Assembly: GCF_030845195.1 (NCBI RefSeq)
Contig: NZ_CP132543.1
Coordinates: forward strand, 1,133,501-1,197,500
Source: Sanyastnella coralliicola
Lineage (GTDB): Bacteria > Bacteroidota > Bacteroidia > Flavobacteriales_D > Sanyastnellaceae
Length of the DNA stretch: 64,000 bases
Direction: 5' to 3'
The notes below the pieces were generated by a model that worked only from the letters and a program-made list of their open reading frames with translations, made no database searches and was not told the DNA's origin. This document shows positions 16,074-24,428 of this stretch, piece after piece. Every line of letters begins with the position of its first letter. Within the stretch, counting starts at the first letter, position 1. The translations under genes and the position numbers were made by a program.

Positions 16074-18734
16074 CTATTCGTTGAATGGAATCGATAATGA
16101 GATGCCACCTCCTGATTCTCTCTTTAGGATTTGAAATGAGGATTGAACTTCAGAGGCACGTTGCGCCATTCCTTTTAATCCGCTACCTCGTTTCATTTCA
16201 GCTTCGCCGAATCCGATGCCGTCATCTACTACAGTGATCTCAATACTTGATGGATGCAGAAGGAAACTGACGGTAATCTGTTCTGCTTGCGCGTATTTGA
16301 TCGCATTGTTGATCGCTTCCTGAATAATTCGGAAGTAGTTGATGGTCTGCGCAGGGGATAGTTCAATGTCTGGGATATCAGCACTTTGAATTTTGATTTC
16401 TCCTGAAAAGGCAGCTTGAGACTGTTCGACATACCGATCAACTCGGGCTTGGAATTCAGAGAAGTGGATTCGTCGTTCTCCAACTGCCCAAATGGTTTCC
16501 CTCAATTGCCCCATTGTTTCTCGCGCGAAGGAGTTAATAGGGGAGAGCTTCGTCTTTTGATCCTCGTCGCGGTACATCTCTAAGTCAATGCTTGAGATGA
16601 TGTGTGAGAGCCTCGCTCCAATGTTGTCATGTAATTCTCTTGAGATTCTGATCCGTTCATCAGCCACCTTTTTATCTTCCAGTTGCTTACGGATCAGTTG
16701 TCTTTGTCTGCGGTTTCGAGCCAAGGCAAATGCTAGAAGGACTAACAGAACAGTAGATGTTATGATGATCAAGATGAACCACCATCGTTGTGTTATCGGA
16801 GTGATACGTTCGATGTTTAGGAAGTTGGAGTCGCTGGCAGCATACATTTGCTGCGAATACTCATCTTTAACCCAAGTCTTAATATCAATTTGTTCATCTA
16901 CCTGAATGAGTAGTTCTTCACCATGGATGACCTGCTTCAGTGAATCTCCTGTTTCCACCCAGAAGGTGTATCGATTTCCTTTTTCTGGATAGACACACGA
17001 TACTTTGATTTTTGCTTGCTTTTGTTGTGCTGCGATCCAAGCCTTTTCTGTGGCAAACTCCACAGCGTTCGCAACATCAACGCGCATTTTAGGCACGGAT
17101 GCCGCTTCGGATAGAATGTCCGAAAGATTGAATCGTGCAAATCCCTCGACTCCAGCAACGTATACATGATCTGCTTGATCTACGTACCATCCGCCTTGAT
17201 TGAATTCTCTCTGCGGAAGGCCGTCACTGTGATCAATCTTTAGAATGTTGTCACCAAGCATCAAATATGTTGAACGCGTGCCCAAAACGAATAGATCGTT
17301 ACCAACGACATCCAGACCAAGAAGATCAATGTCAGGACTTGGTACAGACACCAACTCTTGCCCTTGTAGCTTAAACAAGCCGCCTTGTAGCGAAGAAAAC
17401 CAAGTGGATTCGTTGTATTTGACGCTACTTGAGAAGACCATGGTTTCCTCATGGTTCAACACTTCGGTAATGTTGAGTTCACTATCTAGAAAAACAACCT
17501 CCGTTGTTGTGGATGCGAGATAGCCGTTCAGGTACGGTGTGATATGCATGATATATCCCGTAAAGCCTGCTTCCTTCAGTGAAGTGTGAGAAAGGTAATT
17601 CCCTTGTGGATCAAAAAGAACAACACTCGTTTTAGTAAAGCCCCAGATTGCTTGTCCATCAATGCTTTCTTGAAAGCAAGTAACTGTGTTCCCGATGGAT
17701 TCTACTTGGTCATAGAAGACGAACTCTAAACCTATACCATTCCATCGGAGAATGCCGTTGCGATATGTACCAACTAGGAATGTTTGATCTGTTTCTATTC
17801 CCGAGATGCAATTCATTCCTTTTGTTGCAGAAATAATCGGATGGTTCGATTCTCCGAAGCTTTCAATACCATTGGAAGTGGTGCAAAAAACATCACTCTT
17901 CCCTTCGAAAATGGACCATGCCGGATTGACTTTATCATCACTAGAACTTGGATAGAAATCAAGGTGCAAGGCGTTTCGATGAATCATCCAAAGGCCGTTG
18001 GATACAGTGCCGATCCAAAGATTGCCGCGACGGTCAACAAAGGCAGTTTCGAGGCGGGTTTTAGGCCAACTTACCCGGATATTTTGAGGTGAATCCGTCT
18101 CCAGTTGATAGATGCCTTGATTCGCGAGTACGATCTTTTCTTTCTTTGAGATCAACAGCTCAAAAGCATAACTAGTCTGAGTCAGAAACTGTCCGTTGAT
18201 AAACAAAGAGTCGCCATGTAAATTCTCGTGTAGCTTCAGTGAATTACTTCCTCGAGAATAAGGTGTGTGATAAGGAGCTTCCATCATTCTCCCTCCTGAT
18301 AAATCAGATGCAATGATCCAATGAAGATCATTTCCGAAAATGATCAAGCTATCATTTTCTTCACCTGCGTAATTAGAAAAGAAGGAGGTCGGGAATTCGA
18401 AACTTGTGAGTTCATTTCCACTCTTGTCTAGCCTGTGAATAGCACGCTGAGATAGCGCGTAAAGGTGCGTTGAATCAGAGGCGTAGAAAAGGTCATAGAT
18501 GTATTCATCTATGGTAAAGTCTCGCAACTGGTAACCATCCCAGCTCTGCAGTCCGCCAGGGGTTCCCACCATGATTGTACCATCTGGAAGTTCGTTAATG
18601 GCAGTGACGGTATTGCGACGCAATCCGTCTTCAATATCTATTTCAAGCGTAGTGTATAATTGAGCGGTTGATTCCTGTCCGAACGAAGCATGGAAAAGCC
18701 AGAGGCAGGAGCAAAAAGTCAACCAACGAATCAC
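16074..18734 (-). CDS. Two-component regulator-propeller sensor histidine kinase (NarX-type kinase domain)
   Basis: An 886-residue kinase starting at GTG. Signal peptide, then a large periplasmic region of propeller-type repeats (RRNTVTAINELPDGTIMVGT, TAFVDRRGNLWIGTVSNGLW) and a Y_Y_Y-like beta-sandwich (YTFWVETGDSLKQV), a single membrane helix at about 648-668, a coiled segment, a HisKA_3 dimerisation domain with the phospho-accepting H in RISRELHDNIGARLSHI, and a HATPase domain (EAINNAIKYA; DDGIGFGEAEMKRGSGLKGM). This architecture is typical of Bacteroidota polysaccharide or envelope sensors. It pairs with the NarL-type regulator downstream. The ligand is unknown; proximity to the glycogen-binding-like protein is only suggestive. 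Confidence 0.9.
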   Translation of the reverse strand: MIRWLTFCSCLWLFHASFGQESTAQLYTTLEIDIEDGLRRNTVTAINELPDGTIMVGTPGGLQSWDGYQLRDFTIDEYIYDLFYASDSTHLYALSQRAIHRLDKSGNELTSFEFPTSFFSNYAGEENDSLIIFGNDLHWIIASDLSGGRMMEAPYHTPYSRGSNSLKLHENLHGDSLFINGQFLTQTSYAFELLISKKEKIVLANQGIYQLETDSPQNIRVSWPKTRLETAFVDRRGNLWIGTVSNGLWMIHRNALHLDFYPSSSDDKVNPAWSIFEGKSDVFCTTSNGIESFGESNHPIISATKGMNCISGIETDQTFLVGTYRNGILRWNGIGLEFVFYDQVESIGNTVTCFQESIDGQAIWGFTKTSVVLFDPQGNYLSHTSLKEAGFTGYIMHITPYLNGYLASTTTEVVFLDSELNITEVLNHEETMVFSSSVKYNESTWFSSLQGGLFKLQGQELVSVPSPDIDLLGLDVVGNDLFVLGTRSTYLMLGDNILKIDHSDGLPQREFNQGGWYVDQADHVYVAGVEGFARFNLSDILSEAASVPKMRVDVANAVEFATEKAWIAAQQKQAKIKVSCVYPEKGNRYTFWVETGDSLKQVIHGEELLIQVDEQIDIKTWVKDEYSQQMYAASDSNFLNIERITPITQRWWFILIIITSTVLLVLLAFALARNRRQRQLIRKQLEDKKVADERIRISRELHDNIGARLSHIISSIDLEMYRDEDQKTKLSPINSFARETMGQLRETIWAVGERRIHFSEFQARVDRYVEQSQAAFSGEIKIQSADIPDIELSPAQTINYFRIIQEAINNAIKYAQAEQITVSFLLHPSSIEITVVDDGIGFGEAEMKRGSGLKGMAQRASEVQSSFQILKRESGGGISLSIPFNE

Positions 18735-18746
18735 AGCAGCGATACC

Positions 18747-20156
18747 TTAAACCTGAGGTTCTTCAAGTTCACCTTCGCTTGCTGCAATGACAGTAGAAAC
18801 GGCACCATCACCCGTCACGTTCACAACGGTACGACACATATCAAGGATACGGTCTACTGGGAAGATGAGCGCGATCCAAGCGTCGTTCAATCCAACAGAG
18901 GTCAAGACCAACATCATCAGAACCAATCCGGCACTTGGTACAGCTGCTGCACCAATTGATGCGAGGGTAGCAGTTAAGACAATCGTGGCTTGCGCTCCGA
19001 ATGATAGATCTACCATGTGGAACTGCGCCAATGCGATAACGGCCACCGCTTGGTACAGACTTGTTCCATCCATATTCACCGTGGCTCCAATTGGAAGCAC
19101 GAAACTGGTGGTACGTTCAGACACTCCAATATTCTTGTTCACACAATCCATTGTTACCGGAAGCGTAGCCACTGAGGAAGAGGTCGCGAATGCAGTAATC
19201 TGCGCATCACGCATTCCCTTGAGGAATCGACGAGGTGTCATTTTCTTCACCAACACAGAAACAAGTGTAGGATATACGAGGAACACCATGATCACCAGAC
19301 CAAGGATCACCACCGCAGAGTATTTCAATAAAAAGTCAAGAAGCGAGAAGAACTTGTCGGGATCGGATCCCGCGGCGGTTACTACCTGACCGGCCATCAA
19401 GGCGAAAACGAAGATCGGCATGAACTGCATGACGACAATCACCATGCGCACGAATATCTCATTCAGGCCATCAATCAATTTGACGACAGGGTCACTCTTT
19501 TCACTAGGTATGGTCACCAACACGATTCCGAAGAAAATCGCGAAGAAGATGATCTGCAGCATTTGTTGCGAGCTCAACGCCTTAAAGATGTTATTCGGAA
19601 TCACATCAACCAAAGGCTGCAAGGGGCCTTGCTTCTTGGTTGTGTTCATCTTGTTGATCTTGTCTTGGAGGTTCGCGTCTACCTCTTCGGCACCCATTTC
19701 TTCGCGTACTTCAGCTACCATCGCTTGACGCGCAGGGTCATTCAGGTAGTCGATTTCATCTAAGCGCTCGATACCACTATCTGTGGCCCAGATTTCATAG
19801 CGAACACGATTTCTCGATCGGAGGTCATCATCAACATGAACCCCTGGTTTGATGAGGTTTACCAAGACTAATCCAATTACAATCGCAGCGGCAGTAGTGA
19901 TAACGTAGGTACCCAAGGTTTTGAGTCCCATCCGACCCAGTTTCTGGATATCTCCCAGTGATGTCACACCCACGATGATCGAGAATAATACCAGCGGCAC
20001 CGCAATCAGCTTCAGGAGATTCACGAAGATGTCTCCGAAAGGCTTCACATAGTCTATCGTGAAGTCATTCCAACCAAACTTGATCGACATCCAGGCGAAC
20101 ACAGCACCCAACACCATTCCGATAATAACTTGCCAATGCAGCGCGATCTTTTTCAT
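18747..20156 (-). CDS. Dicarboxylate/amino acid:cation symporter (SDF/DAACS family)
   Basis: About 469 residues from the ATG at 20156, eight or more hydrophobic segments plus the two re-entrant loops. Diagnostic motifs are the serine-rich loop ATSSSVATLPVTMDC and the NMDGT motif in PIGATVNMDGTSLYQ. Such carriers take up glutamate, aspartate or C4-dicarboxylates with Na+ or H+. An insertion of about 75 mostly polar residues between early membrane segments (about 115-190) is longer than in GltP and is seen in other Bacteroidota members. It starts 22 bases from the divergent heptamer/hairpin region and ends 12 bases before the sensor kinase gene's start. Confidence 0.9.
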   Translation of the reverse strand: MKKIALHWQVIIGMVLGAVFAWMSIKFGWNDFTIDYVKPFGDIFVNLLKLIAVPLVLFSIIVGVTSLGDIQKLGRMGLKTLGTYVITTAAAIVIGLVLVNLIKPGVHVDDDLRSRNRVRYEIWATDSGIERLDEIDYLNDPARQAMVAEVREEMGAEEVDANLQDKINKMNTTKKQGPLQPLVDVIPNNIFKALSSQQMLQIIFFAIFFGIVLVTIPSEKSDPVVKLIDGLNEIFVRMVIVVMQFMPIFVFALMAGQVVTAAGSDPDKFFSLLDFLLKYSAVVILGLVIMVFLVYPTLVSVLVKKMTPRRFLKGMRDAQITAFATSSSVATLPVTMDCVNKNIGVSERTTSFVLPIGATVNMDGTSLYQAVAVIALAQFHMVDLSFGAQATIVLTATLASIGAAAVPSAGLVLMMLVLTSVGLNDAWIALIFPVDRILDMCRTVVNVTGDGAVSTVIAASEGELEEPQV

Positions 20157-20200
20157 GGGAGAATTTTTGGAGGTGGTAAGATGCGAAAAATCTTCCACCC

Positions 20201-20272
20201 GGCGTCGGGTGACCGGCGTCCGGCATCCGGCGTCCGAAAGGTAAATACGGATGCCGGACGCCGGATAGCGGA
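20201..20272. repeat. Heptamer array with 16-bp perfect inverted repeat (CCGGCGT type)
   Basis: Units CCGGCGT, CCGGCAT, CCGGCGT are followed after 20 bases by ATGCCGG, ACGCCGG, ATAGCGG. CCGGCGTCCGGCATCC (20213-20228) is the exact reverse complement of 20249-20264, so a 16-bp GC-rich hairpin can form between the divergent symporter and membrane-protein genes. Confidence 0.85.
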
Positions 20273-20323
20273 ACCCCTACCGTTCCCCACGTTTGTGGTA
20301 CGTCAATCCTAAAAAGCCAGGGA

Positions 20324-20331
20324 TATGTTTG
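20324..20331 (+). promoter_or_regulatory. Possible -7 box TATGTTTG
   Basis: It matches the Bacteroidota TAnnTTTG -7 consensus. An ATG inside it (20325) opens the downstream frame, but if the box is real that ATG is not transcribed and translation starts at 20352. Confidence 0.35.
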
Positions 20332-20351
20332 TATTCAACTATGTTGTAATC

Positions 20352-20933
20352 ATGATTGAAGGTGCTAGGTATGTTGATCTGATAGCTTTTTTGCATTCGT
20401 CTGAGAAACGCAAGGTCACGATCAGACCGATGTTTGGTTGGCTCCGGATGGTCATCGGCTCGCTGCTGATAATTCTGGCCATTGCTGGGAATTATTCTTT
20501 GGATCCAGAGAAGCAATCATTGACAACGGTCATTGCACTTGTGGTTTTGATCGGCGGGTTCAGCTTTACATGGGTTCGTCAAGTCATTGATAAGTCTTTT
20601 GGAGTAGAGGAACGCGCATGGTGGCTTGGTATCATTCCAGGCAAAACACATCGCTTGAATAAGAGCGATTTTCAGGCCATTTGTCTCCTCAAACAACGAG
20701 CCAACCATGGTTATCAAAGCGTTCGTTTTCAAGTCTCCTCGGCAACCACGAATACTGTCATCGACCACTATCGCATCACCTTATTAGGAGACGGGCATAA
20801 GACCAAAGAAATCCTTCAAGACATTAAGGAAAATCAAGAAGTAGCTGAAGAATTACTGAAAGCTTGGAGTGTAAGTTTCGAACTCCCAATTGAAGCTTAC
20901 AATCCTCCACGAACATCACGAAAGCGACGATAA
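20352..20933 (+). CDS. Membrane protein of unknown function, paralogue of the next gene
   Basis: About 193 residues from the ATG at 20352 (the frame is open from 20325). Two hydrophobic segments form a hairpin (GSLLIILAIAGNYSL region and TTVIALVVLIGGFSFTWV), followed by a cytosolic-type domain of alternating strands (YRITLLGDGHKTKEIL) and a basic end YNPPRTSRKRR. The next gene has the same plan and the same tail (YSPPRVARRRR), so they are a tandem duplication, now strongly diverged. I do not recognise the family; the fold resembles small bacterial two-helix plus PH-like proteins. Confidence 0.6.
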   Translation: MIEGARYVDLIAFLHSSEKRKVTIRPMFGWLRMVIGSLLIILAIAGNYSLDPEKQSLTTVIALVVLIGGFSFTWVRQVIDKSFGVEERAWWLGIIPGKTHRLNKSDFQAICLLKQRANHGYQSVRFQVSSATTNTVIDHYRITLLGDGHKTKEILQDIKENQEVAEELLKAWSVSFELPIEAYNPPRTSRKRR

Positions 20934-20937
20934 AACA

Positions 20938-21516
20938 ATGAAAAATACTACACTAGATCAATTCTTAATTGACGACACTCAAAAGGTTAAGGTATCCGAA
21001 TTACTATGGGGGAAATCTAAGTCTGTTGTGGGAGTCGTGATGTTCGTGATTGTTACGCTCTTGTTTACACTAATTCTGCACTTGGCCATTGTAGTGGTCA
21101 TCTTTCTACTAGTTCTGTGGATAATCGGAGCGTATATGGGCTTTTCACGTCAGGTCTATGAAATAGATATTGAAAATCGGACAGTTCGAGACTATGTGAA
21201 GGTATTCGGACTATATAATTCTAAGGGTGAAGTTATTTACTTTGATGACTACCCATACCTCTCTATGATGAGAGCGAATGTGGTCAGCAGTCGTCAAATT
21301 TCGATGATCTCCGCTGCGGGAGTGGCAGGCAACGACCTAAATTTCACGGAATACCGCGTCACCTTGCTATCCAAAGATCACCGTAGAAAGCACGTCATCG
21401 AACGCATCATCGAAGATCCTGAAAAAGCCAAGAAAAGGGTAGAGGCATGGAGTGAAAAACTGGACTTGCCGGTGGTGACGTATTCGCCTCCGCGGGTTGC
21501 TAGACGTAGGCGATAA
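20938..21516 (+). CDS. Membrane protein of unknown function, paralogue of the preceding gene
   Basis: About 192 residues from the ATG at 20938, four bases after the previous stop, so the pair is one operon. Two adjacent hydrophobic segments (SVVGVVMFVIVTLLFTLIL, IVVVIFLLVLWIIGAYMGF), then a beta-rich domain with YEIDIENRTVRDYVKVFG and EYRVTLLSKDHRRKHVIERI, ending YSPPRVARRRR. The YRVTLL/YRITLL strand and the PPR..R.RR tail align with the upstream gene. Function unknown. Confidence 0.65.
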   Translation: MKNTTLDQFLIDDTQKVKVSELLWGKSKSVVGVVMFVIVTLLFTLILHLAIVVVIFLLVLWIIGAYMGFSRQVYEIDIENRTVRDYVKVFGLYNSKGEVIYFDDYPYLSMMRANVVSSRQISMISAAGVAGNDLNFTEYRVTLLSKDHRRKHVIERIIEDPEKAKKRVEAWSEKLDLPVVTYSPPRVARRRR

Positions 21517-21524
21517 ATTTTTAC

Positions 21525-21559
21525 TAGGCGTTAGGCTATAGGCTTTAGGCGTTAGTTAG
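21525..21559. repeat. Heptamer array, unit TAGGCGT/TAGGCTT
   Basis: TAGGCGT, TAGGCTA, TAGGCTT, TAGGCGT, TAGTTAG in the short gap between the convergent stops of the membrane-protein operon (21516) and aroC (21589). Confidence 0.8.
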
Positions 21560-21588
21560 ATCCTCTGTTATAGACTATAGTTTATTAA

Positions 21589-22680
21589 TTATCGATTAGA
21601 GACTCTCGACGCTCGACCGCGCAGCAAAGCGTCTGCGATGACCATTGCTGTCATGGCTTCTACGATTGGGACTGCTCGGGGGAGTACGCACGGATCATGT
21701 CTCCCTTTTCCTTTTGCCACTGCTTCTTGTCCTGCGGTGTCTACGGTGCTTTGGTCTTGCATGATGGTGGCTACAGGTTTGAAGGCGATGGAGAGAGAGA
21801 TTTCTTCTCCGTTTGAGATTCCTCCTTGGATGCCGCCGCTGTTGTTGCTGGTTGTTTTTATTTCGCCTTCGGTGGAAGCGAATGAGTCGTTCTGTTCACT
21901 GCCGTAGTCATAGGTGCCTTGGATTCCGCTTCCGAGTTCAACGCCCTTCACTGCGTTGATAGAGAAGAGGGCCTTAGCTAGCTCAGCGTGCAATTTGTCA
22001 AAGACGGGCTCGCCGATTCCAGCCGGCATGCCGCGAACGATGCAACGAATAGATCCTCCTACCGTGTCGCCTTTTTTTCTGGTTTCGTCTATGAGGGAAA
22101 TCATCTGTTCCGCGCTAGCGAGATGAGGACAACGAACAATCGTTTGATCAACATCAGTCTTTGAAACCCCTGAGTGATCATATGCGTTATCGATGGTTAG
22201 ATCCTTTACACGTTCGACCCAAGCGATCACTTCAATGTTTCGAGTCGAAAGGAATGCTTGGGCAACAGCCCCACCTACAACACGAGAAGCCGTTTCACGA
22301 GCACTCGATCTGCCCCCTCCGCGATAGTCGCGATGACCGTACTTCATTTGCCAGGTGTAATCAGCATGAGAAGGACGGTAAACATCTTTGATGTGACTGT
22401 AATCCTTTGAACGTTGGTCTTGGTTGGGAATGATGAAACCTATCGGTGTGCCAAGTGTCTTGCCTTCAAACACCCCGCTCAGAATCTGCACCGTGTCACT
22501 CTCCTTGCGCTGGGTGGTGATTTTGGACTGACCCGGCTTTCGACGATCCAATTCAGCCTGAATCATTTCTGAAGTGAGCTCCAGTCCAGCCGGACATCCA
22601 TCGATCACACCGCCAATGGCGGATCCGTGAGATTCACCGAAAGTGGTGAGTTTGAAAAGGGTTCCTAGGGTATTTGACAT
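21589..22680 (-). CDS. aroC: Chorismate synthase
   Basis: A 363-residue enzyme converting 5-enolpyruvylshikimate 3-phosphate to chorismate with reduced FMN, the last step of the common aromatic pathway. The start [19 protein letters not shown], the central [19 protein letters not shown] and the late [18 protein letters not shown] are the family signatures, and length is standard. It stands alone with no other aro genes nearby. One copy of the 14-bp motif lies at 22108-22121. Confidence 0.97.
   Translation of the reverse strand: MSNTLGTLFKLTTFGESHGSAIGGVIDGCPAGLELTSEMIQAELDRRKPGQSKITTQRKESDTVQILSGVFEGKTLGTPIGFIIPNQDQRSKDYSHIKDVYRPSHADYTWQMKYGHRDYRGGGRSSARETASRVVGGAVAQAFLSTRNIEVIAWVERVKDLTIDNAYDHSGVSKTDVDQTIVRCPHLASAEQMISLIDETRKKGDTVGGSIRCIVRGMPAGIGEPVFDKLHAELAKALFSINAVKGVELGSGIQGTYDYGSEQNDSFASTEGEIKTTSNNSGGIQGGISNGEEISLSIAFKPVATIMQDQSTVDTAGQEAVAKGKGRHDPCVLPRAVPIVEAMTAMVIADALLRGRASRVSNR
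22108..22121 (-). repeat. Iterated 14-bp motif TCGCTAGCGCGGAA (copy 6)
   Basis: Exact copy inside aroC, encoding L-A-S-A-E-Q. Confidence 0.8.
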
Positions 22681-22806
22681 GGCTACTTATTGATCCGAAA
22701 GTTCCAAAATAATAACATCAACTCGGCATGTTTTGCTCACAGCGAATGCATAAGTGATGATAATATTAGTCATAAACATTCCGTTATAATTCAAACCTGC
22801 ATTTTC

Positions 22807-23238
22807 ATGAGACAATTACTTAGCCTGGCCTTTCTGGCCTTATGCGCCATTGGTGTATCCGCACAACAATGGCAGACAGATTTCGATTCCGCTTCCGCGC
22901 TAGCGAAAAAAGAAGGGAAGAAACTTATCATGGTATTTCAAGGGTCTGATTGGTGTGCACCATGCATGAAGTTAGATCATGAGATTATCTCTCAAGAACA
23001 ATTTGTAACTATCGCTAACGCGGAATTCGTGCTACTCCAAGTAGACTTTCCTCGTCGTAAAAAGAACGCTTTAAGTGCCGAACAAACCGCTCAGAATAAG
23101 CGGTTGGCATCGATGTATAACCCGAATGGAATATTCCCTCTTGTTGTTGTTTTTGATAGCAATGGCAAGAAGCTAGGGGAGTTGGGATATGAGAAAACGA
23201 CGCCCGATCAATACGCCAATAAAATCACTCAACTCTAG
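22807..23238 (+). CDS. Exported thioredoxin-like protein (DUF3570/ApbE operon)
   Basis: About 143 residues from the ATG at 22807, where a clear signal peptide begins (MRQLLSLAFLALCAIGVSAQ); the longer frame from 22690 has no such feature. The mature part is a thioredoxin fold with the active site GSDWCAPCMKLDHEI and the cis-proline region NGIFPLVVVFDSNG. It would act on disulfides or cysteines in the periplasm. It is the first gene of a four-gene operon (3 bases to apbE, then overlapping genes). A likely role is keeping the cysteines of the small DUF4266 lipoprotein reduced (inference). Confidence 0.85.
   Translation: MRQLLSLAFLALCAIGVSAQQWQTDFDSASALAKKEGKKLIMVFQGSDWCAPCMKLDHEIISQEQFVTIANAEFVLLQVDFPRRKKNALSAEQTAQNKRLASMYNPNGIFPLVVVFDSNGKKLGELGYEKTTPDQYANKITQL
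22893..22906 (-). repeat. Iterated 14-bp motif TCGCTAGCGCGGAA (copy 7)
   Basis: Exact copy in the thioredoxin-like gene, antisense to it (the gene encodes S-A-L-A here). Confidence 0.8.
23012..23025 (+). repeat. Iterated 14-bp motif TCGCTAACGCGGAA (copy 8)
   Basis: Exact A variant in the thioredoxin-like gene, encoding I-A-N-A-E-F; second copy within 120 bases. Confidence 0.8.
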
Positions 23239-23241
23239 CCT

Positions 23242-24219
23242 ATGCGAATCTTCCTTGTCACTTTACTTACAGCGTTGAGCTTCCATCTTTCAGCCGAACA
23301 GATATATACAAAGACGACCAAACTCATGGGAAGTCGATTCGATATCACAGTGGTGGCCGAGAGTGCTGAAGACGGCGATGCATTCATTCAATCCGCGATT
23401 GAAGAGATTACAAGAATTGAACAATTGATTTCTTCTTGGGATCCTCATTCATTGACTTCTGAAGTCAACGCTAACGCGGGAATTACTCCGGTTGAAGTAG
23501 ATCAAGAGTTGTTCGATTTGATTAGCCGAAGCAAACAAATTTCGCAACTGACCGATGGAGCCTTTGACATTTCATATGCATCGATGGACCGAATCTGGAA
23601 GTTCGATGGATCGATGTCGATGCTTCCTTCCGAAGATAGAATTGCCGCATCTGTAGCGAAAGTTGGCTTTCAGAACATTCAAATGGACGTCGAAGCGGGC
23701 ACCGTGTTCTTACCCTTAAAAGGGATGAAGATTGGCTTTGGAGGAATAGGAAAGGGGTATGCCGCCGATATGGCAAAACAGCTATTGCGCGACCAAGGAG
23801 CCACGGCTGGAATTATAAATGCCAGCGGGGACATGAACACCTGGGGAACACAACCCGATGGAACGCCTTGGACTGTTGCGATCACCAACCCTATGAACAA
23901 GAATGAGTCTTTCGCCACTCTTCCTATTCAAGATCAAGCGGTAGTTACTTCAGGGAATTATGAGAAGTATGTAGAGATCGAAGGACAACACTACGCGCAT
24001 ATCATCGACCCTCGGACTGGAATGCCTTCTCAGGGCATTGTTTCAGTAACGGTGTTCGGACCGTCGGCAGAACTAGCCGATGCCTTGGCTACTGCCACGT
24101 TTGTCATGGGAATAGAAGTAGGCATCGATCGAATAGAACAACTAAAGGGAATGGAGTGCATCATCGTAGATGACCAAGGAAAGCTGCATGTAAGCTCCGG
24201 AATCAATATCAACAACTAA
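23242..24219 (+). CDS. apbE: FAD:protein FMN transferase (ApbE)
   Basis: A 325-residue exported enzyme (signal peptide MRIFLVTLLTALSFHLSA) that transfers FMN from FAD onto a Thr or Ser of target proteins outside the cytoplasm. Family motifs in order: TKLMGSRFDITV, GAFDISYASMDRIW, GFGGIGKGYAADMA, GIINASGDMNTWG, TSGNYEKY and HIIDPRTGMPSQG. Its stop overlaps the start of the DUF4266 gene (TAATG). The targets are presumably encoded in this operon or elsewhere; no NqrB/C or Rnf gene is in the window. A near match to the 14-bp motif lies at 23469-23479. Confidence 0.95.
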   Translation: MRIFLVTLLTALSFHLSAEQIYTKTTKLMGSRFDITVVAESAEDGDAFIQSAIEEITRIEQLISSWDPHSLTSEVNANAGITPVEVDQELFDLISRSKQISQLTDGAFDISYASMDRIWKFDGSMSMLPSEDRIAASVAKVGFQNIQMDVEAGTVFLPLKGMKIGFGGIGKGYAADMAKQLLRDQGATAGIINASGDMNTWGTQPDGTPWTVAITNPMNKNESFATLPIQDQAVVTSGNYEKYVEIEGQHYAHIIDPRTGMPSQGIVSVTVFGPSAELADALATATFVMGIEVGIDRIEQLKGMECIIVDDQGKLHVSSGININN

Positions 24220-24428
24220 TGAAGAAGATAACCAGCATACTGTTACTCGCACTATTTCTTTCCGGCTGCACTGTGCTAGAAGAATACGAGAAAATGAATC
24301 TGAATGATCCAGATATGGCATTGTCAGATTTGAAATTGGATAAGAACTTAAGCACATTCCATTCTTATAGAGAAGCGGCCTCAGGAGGGAATGGCGGTAA
24401 AACCGGCGGCGGATGCGGATGCAATTAA
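24219..24428 (+). CDS. DUF4266 small lipoprotein with C-terminal Gly/Cys-rich tail
   Basis: A 69-residue protein with a lipoprotein signal (LFLSGC, Cys at residue 16) and a tail GGNGGKTGGGCGCN. The middle LNDPDMALSDLKL ... STFHSYREAASGG fits the DUF4266 family. In other genomes DUF4266 is found beside DUF3570, ApbE and thioredoxin-like genes, as here (recalled, not searched). The conserved GCGCN end suggests that the two terminal cysteines bind something, are modified, or form a redox pair served by the thioredoxin. Function is unproven. Too short to be found by length alone, but coupled at both ends by overlaps. Confidence 0.8.
   Translation: MKKITSILLLALFLSGCTVLEEYEKMNLNDPDMALSDLKLDKNLSTFHSYREAASGGNGGKTGGGCGCN

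Noticed and set aside
18787-19389. 200-codon plus-strand ORF opposite the symporter
   Set aside because: Antisense shadow of a confidently identified transporter; composition is Thr/Ile/Arg-rich, typical of reverse-strand reading.
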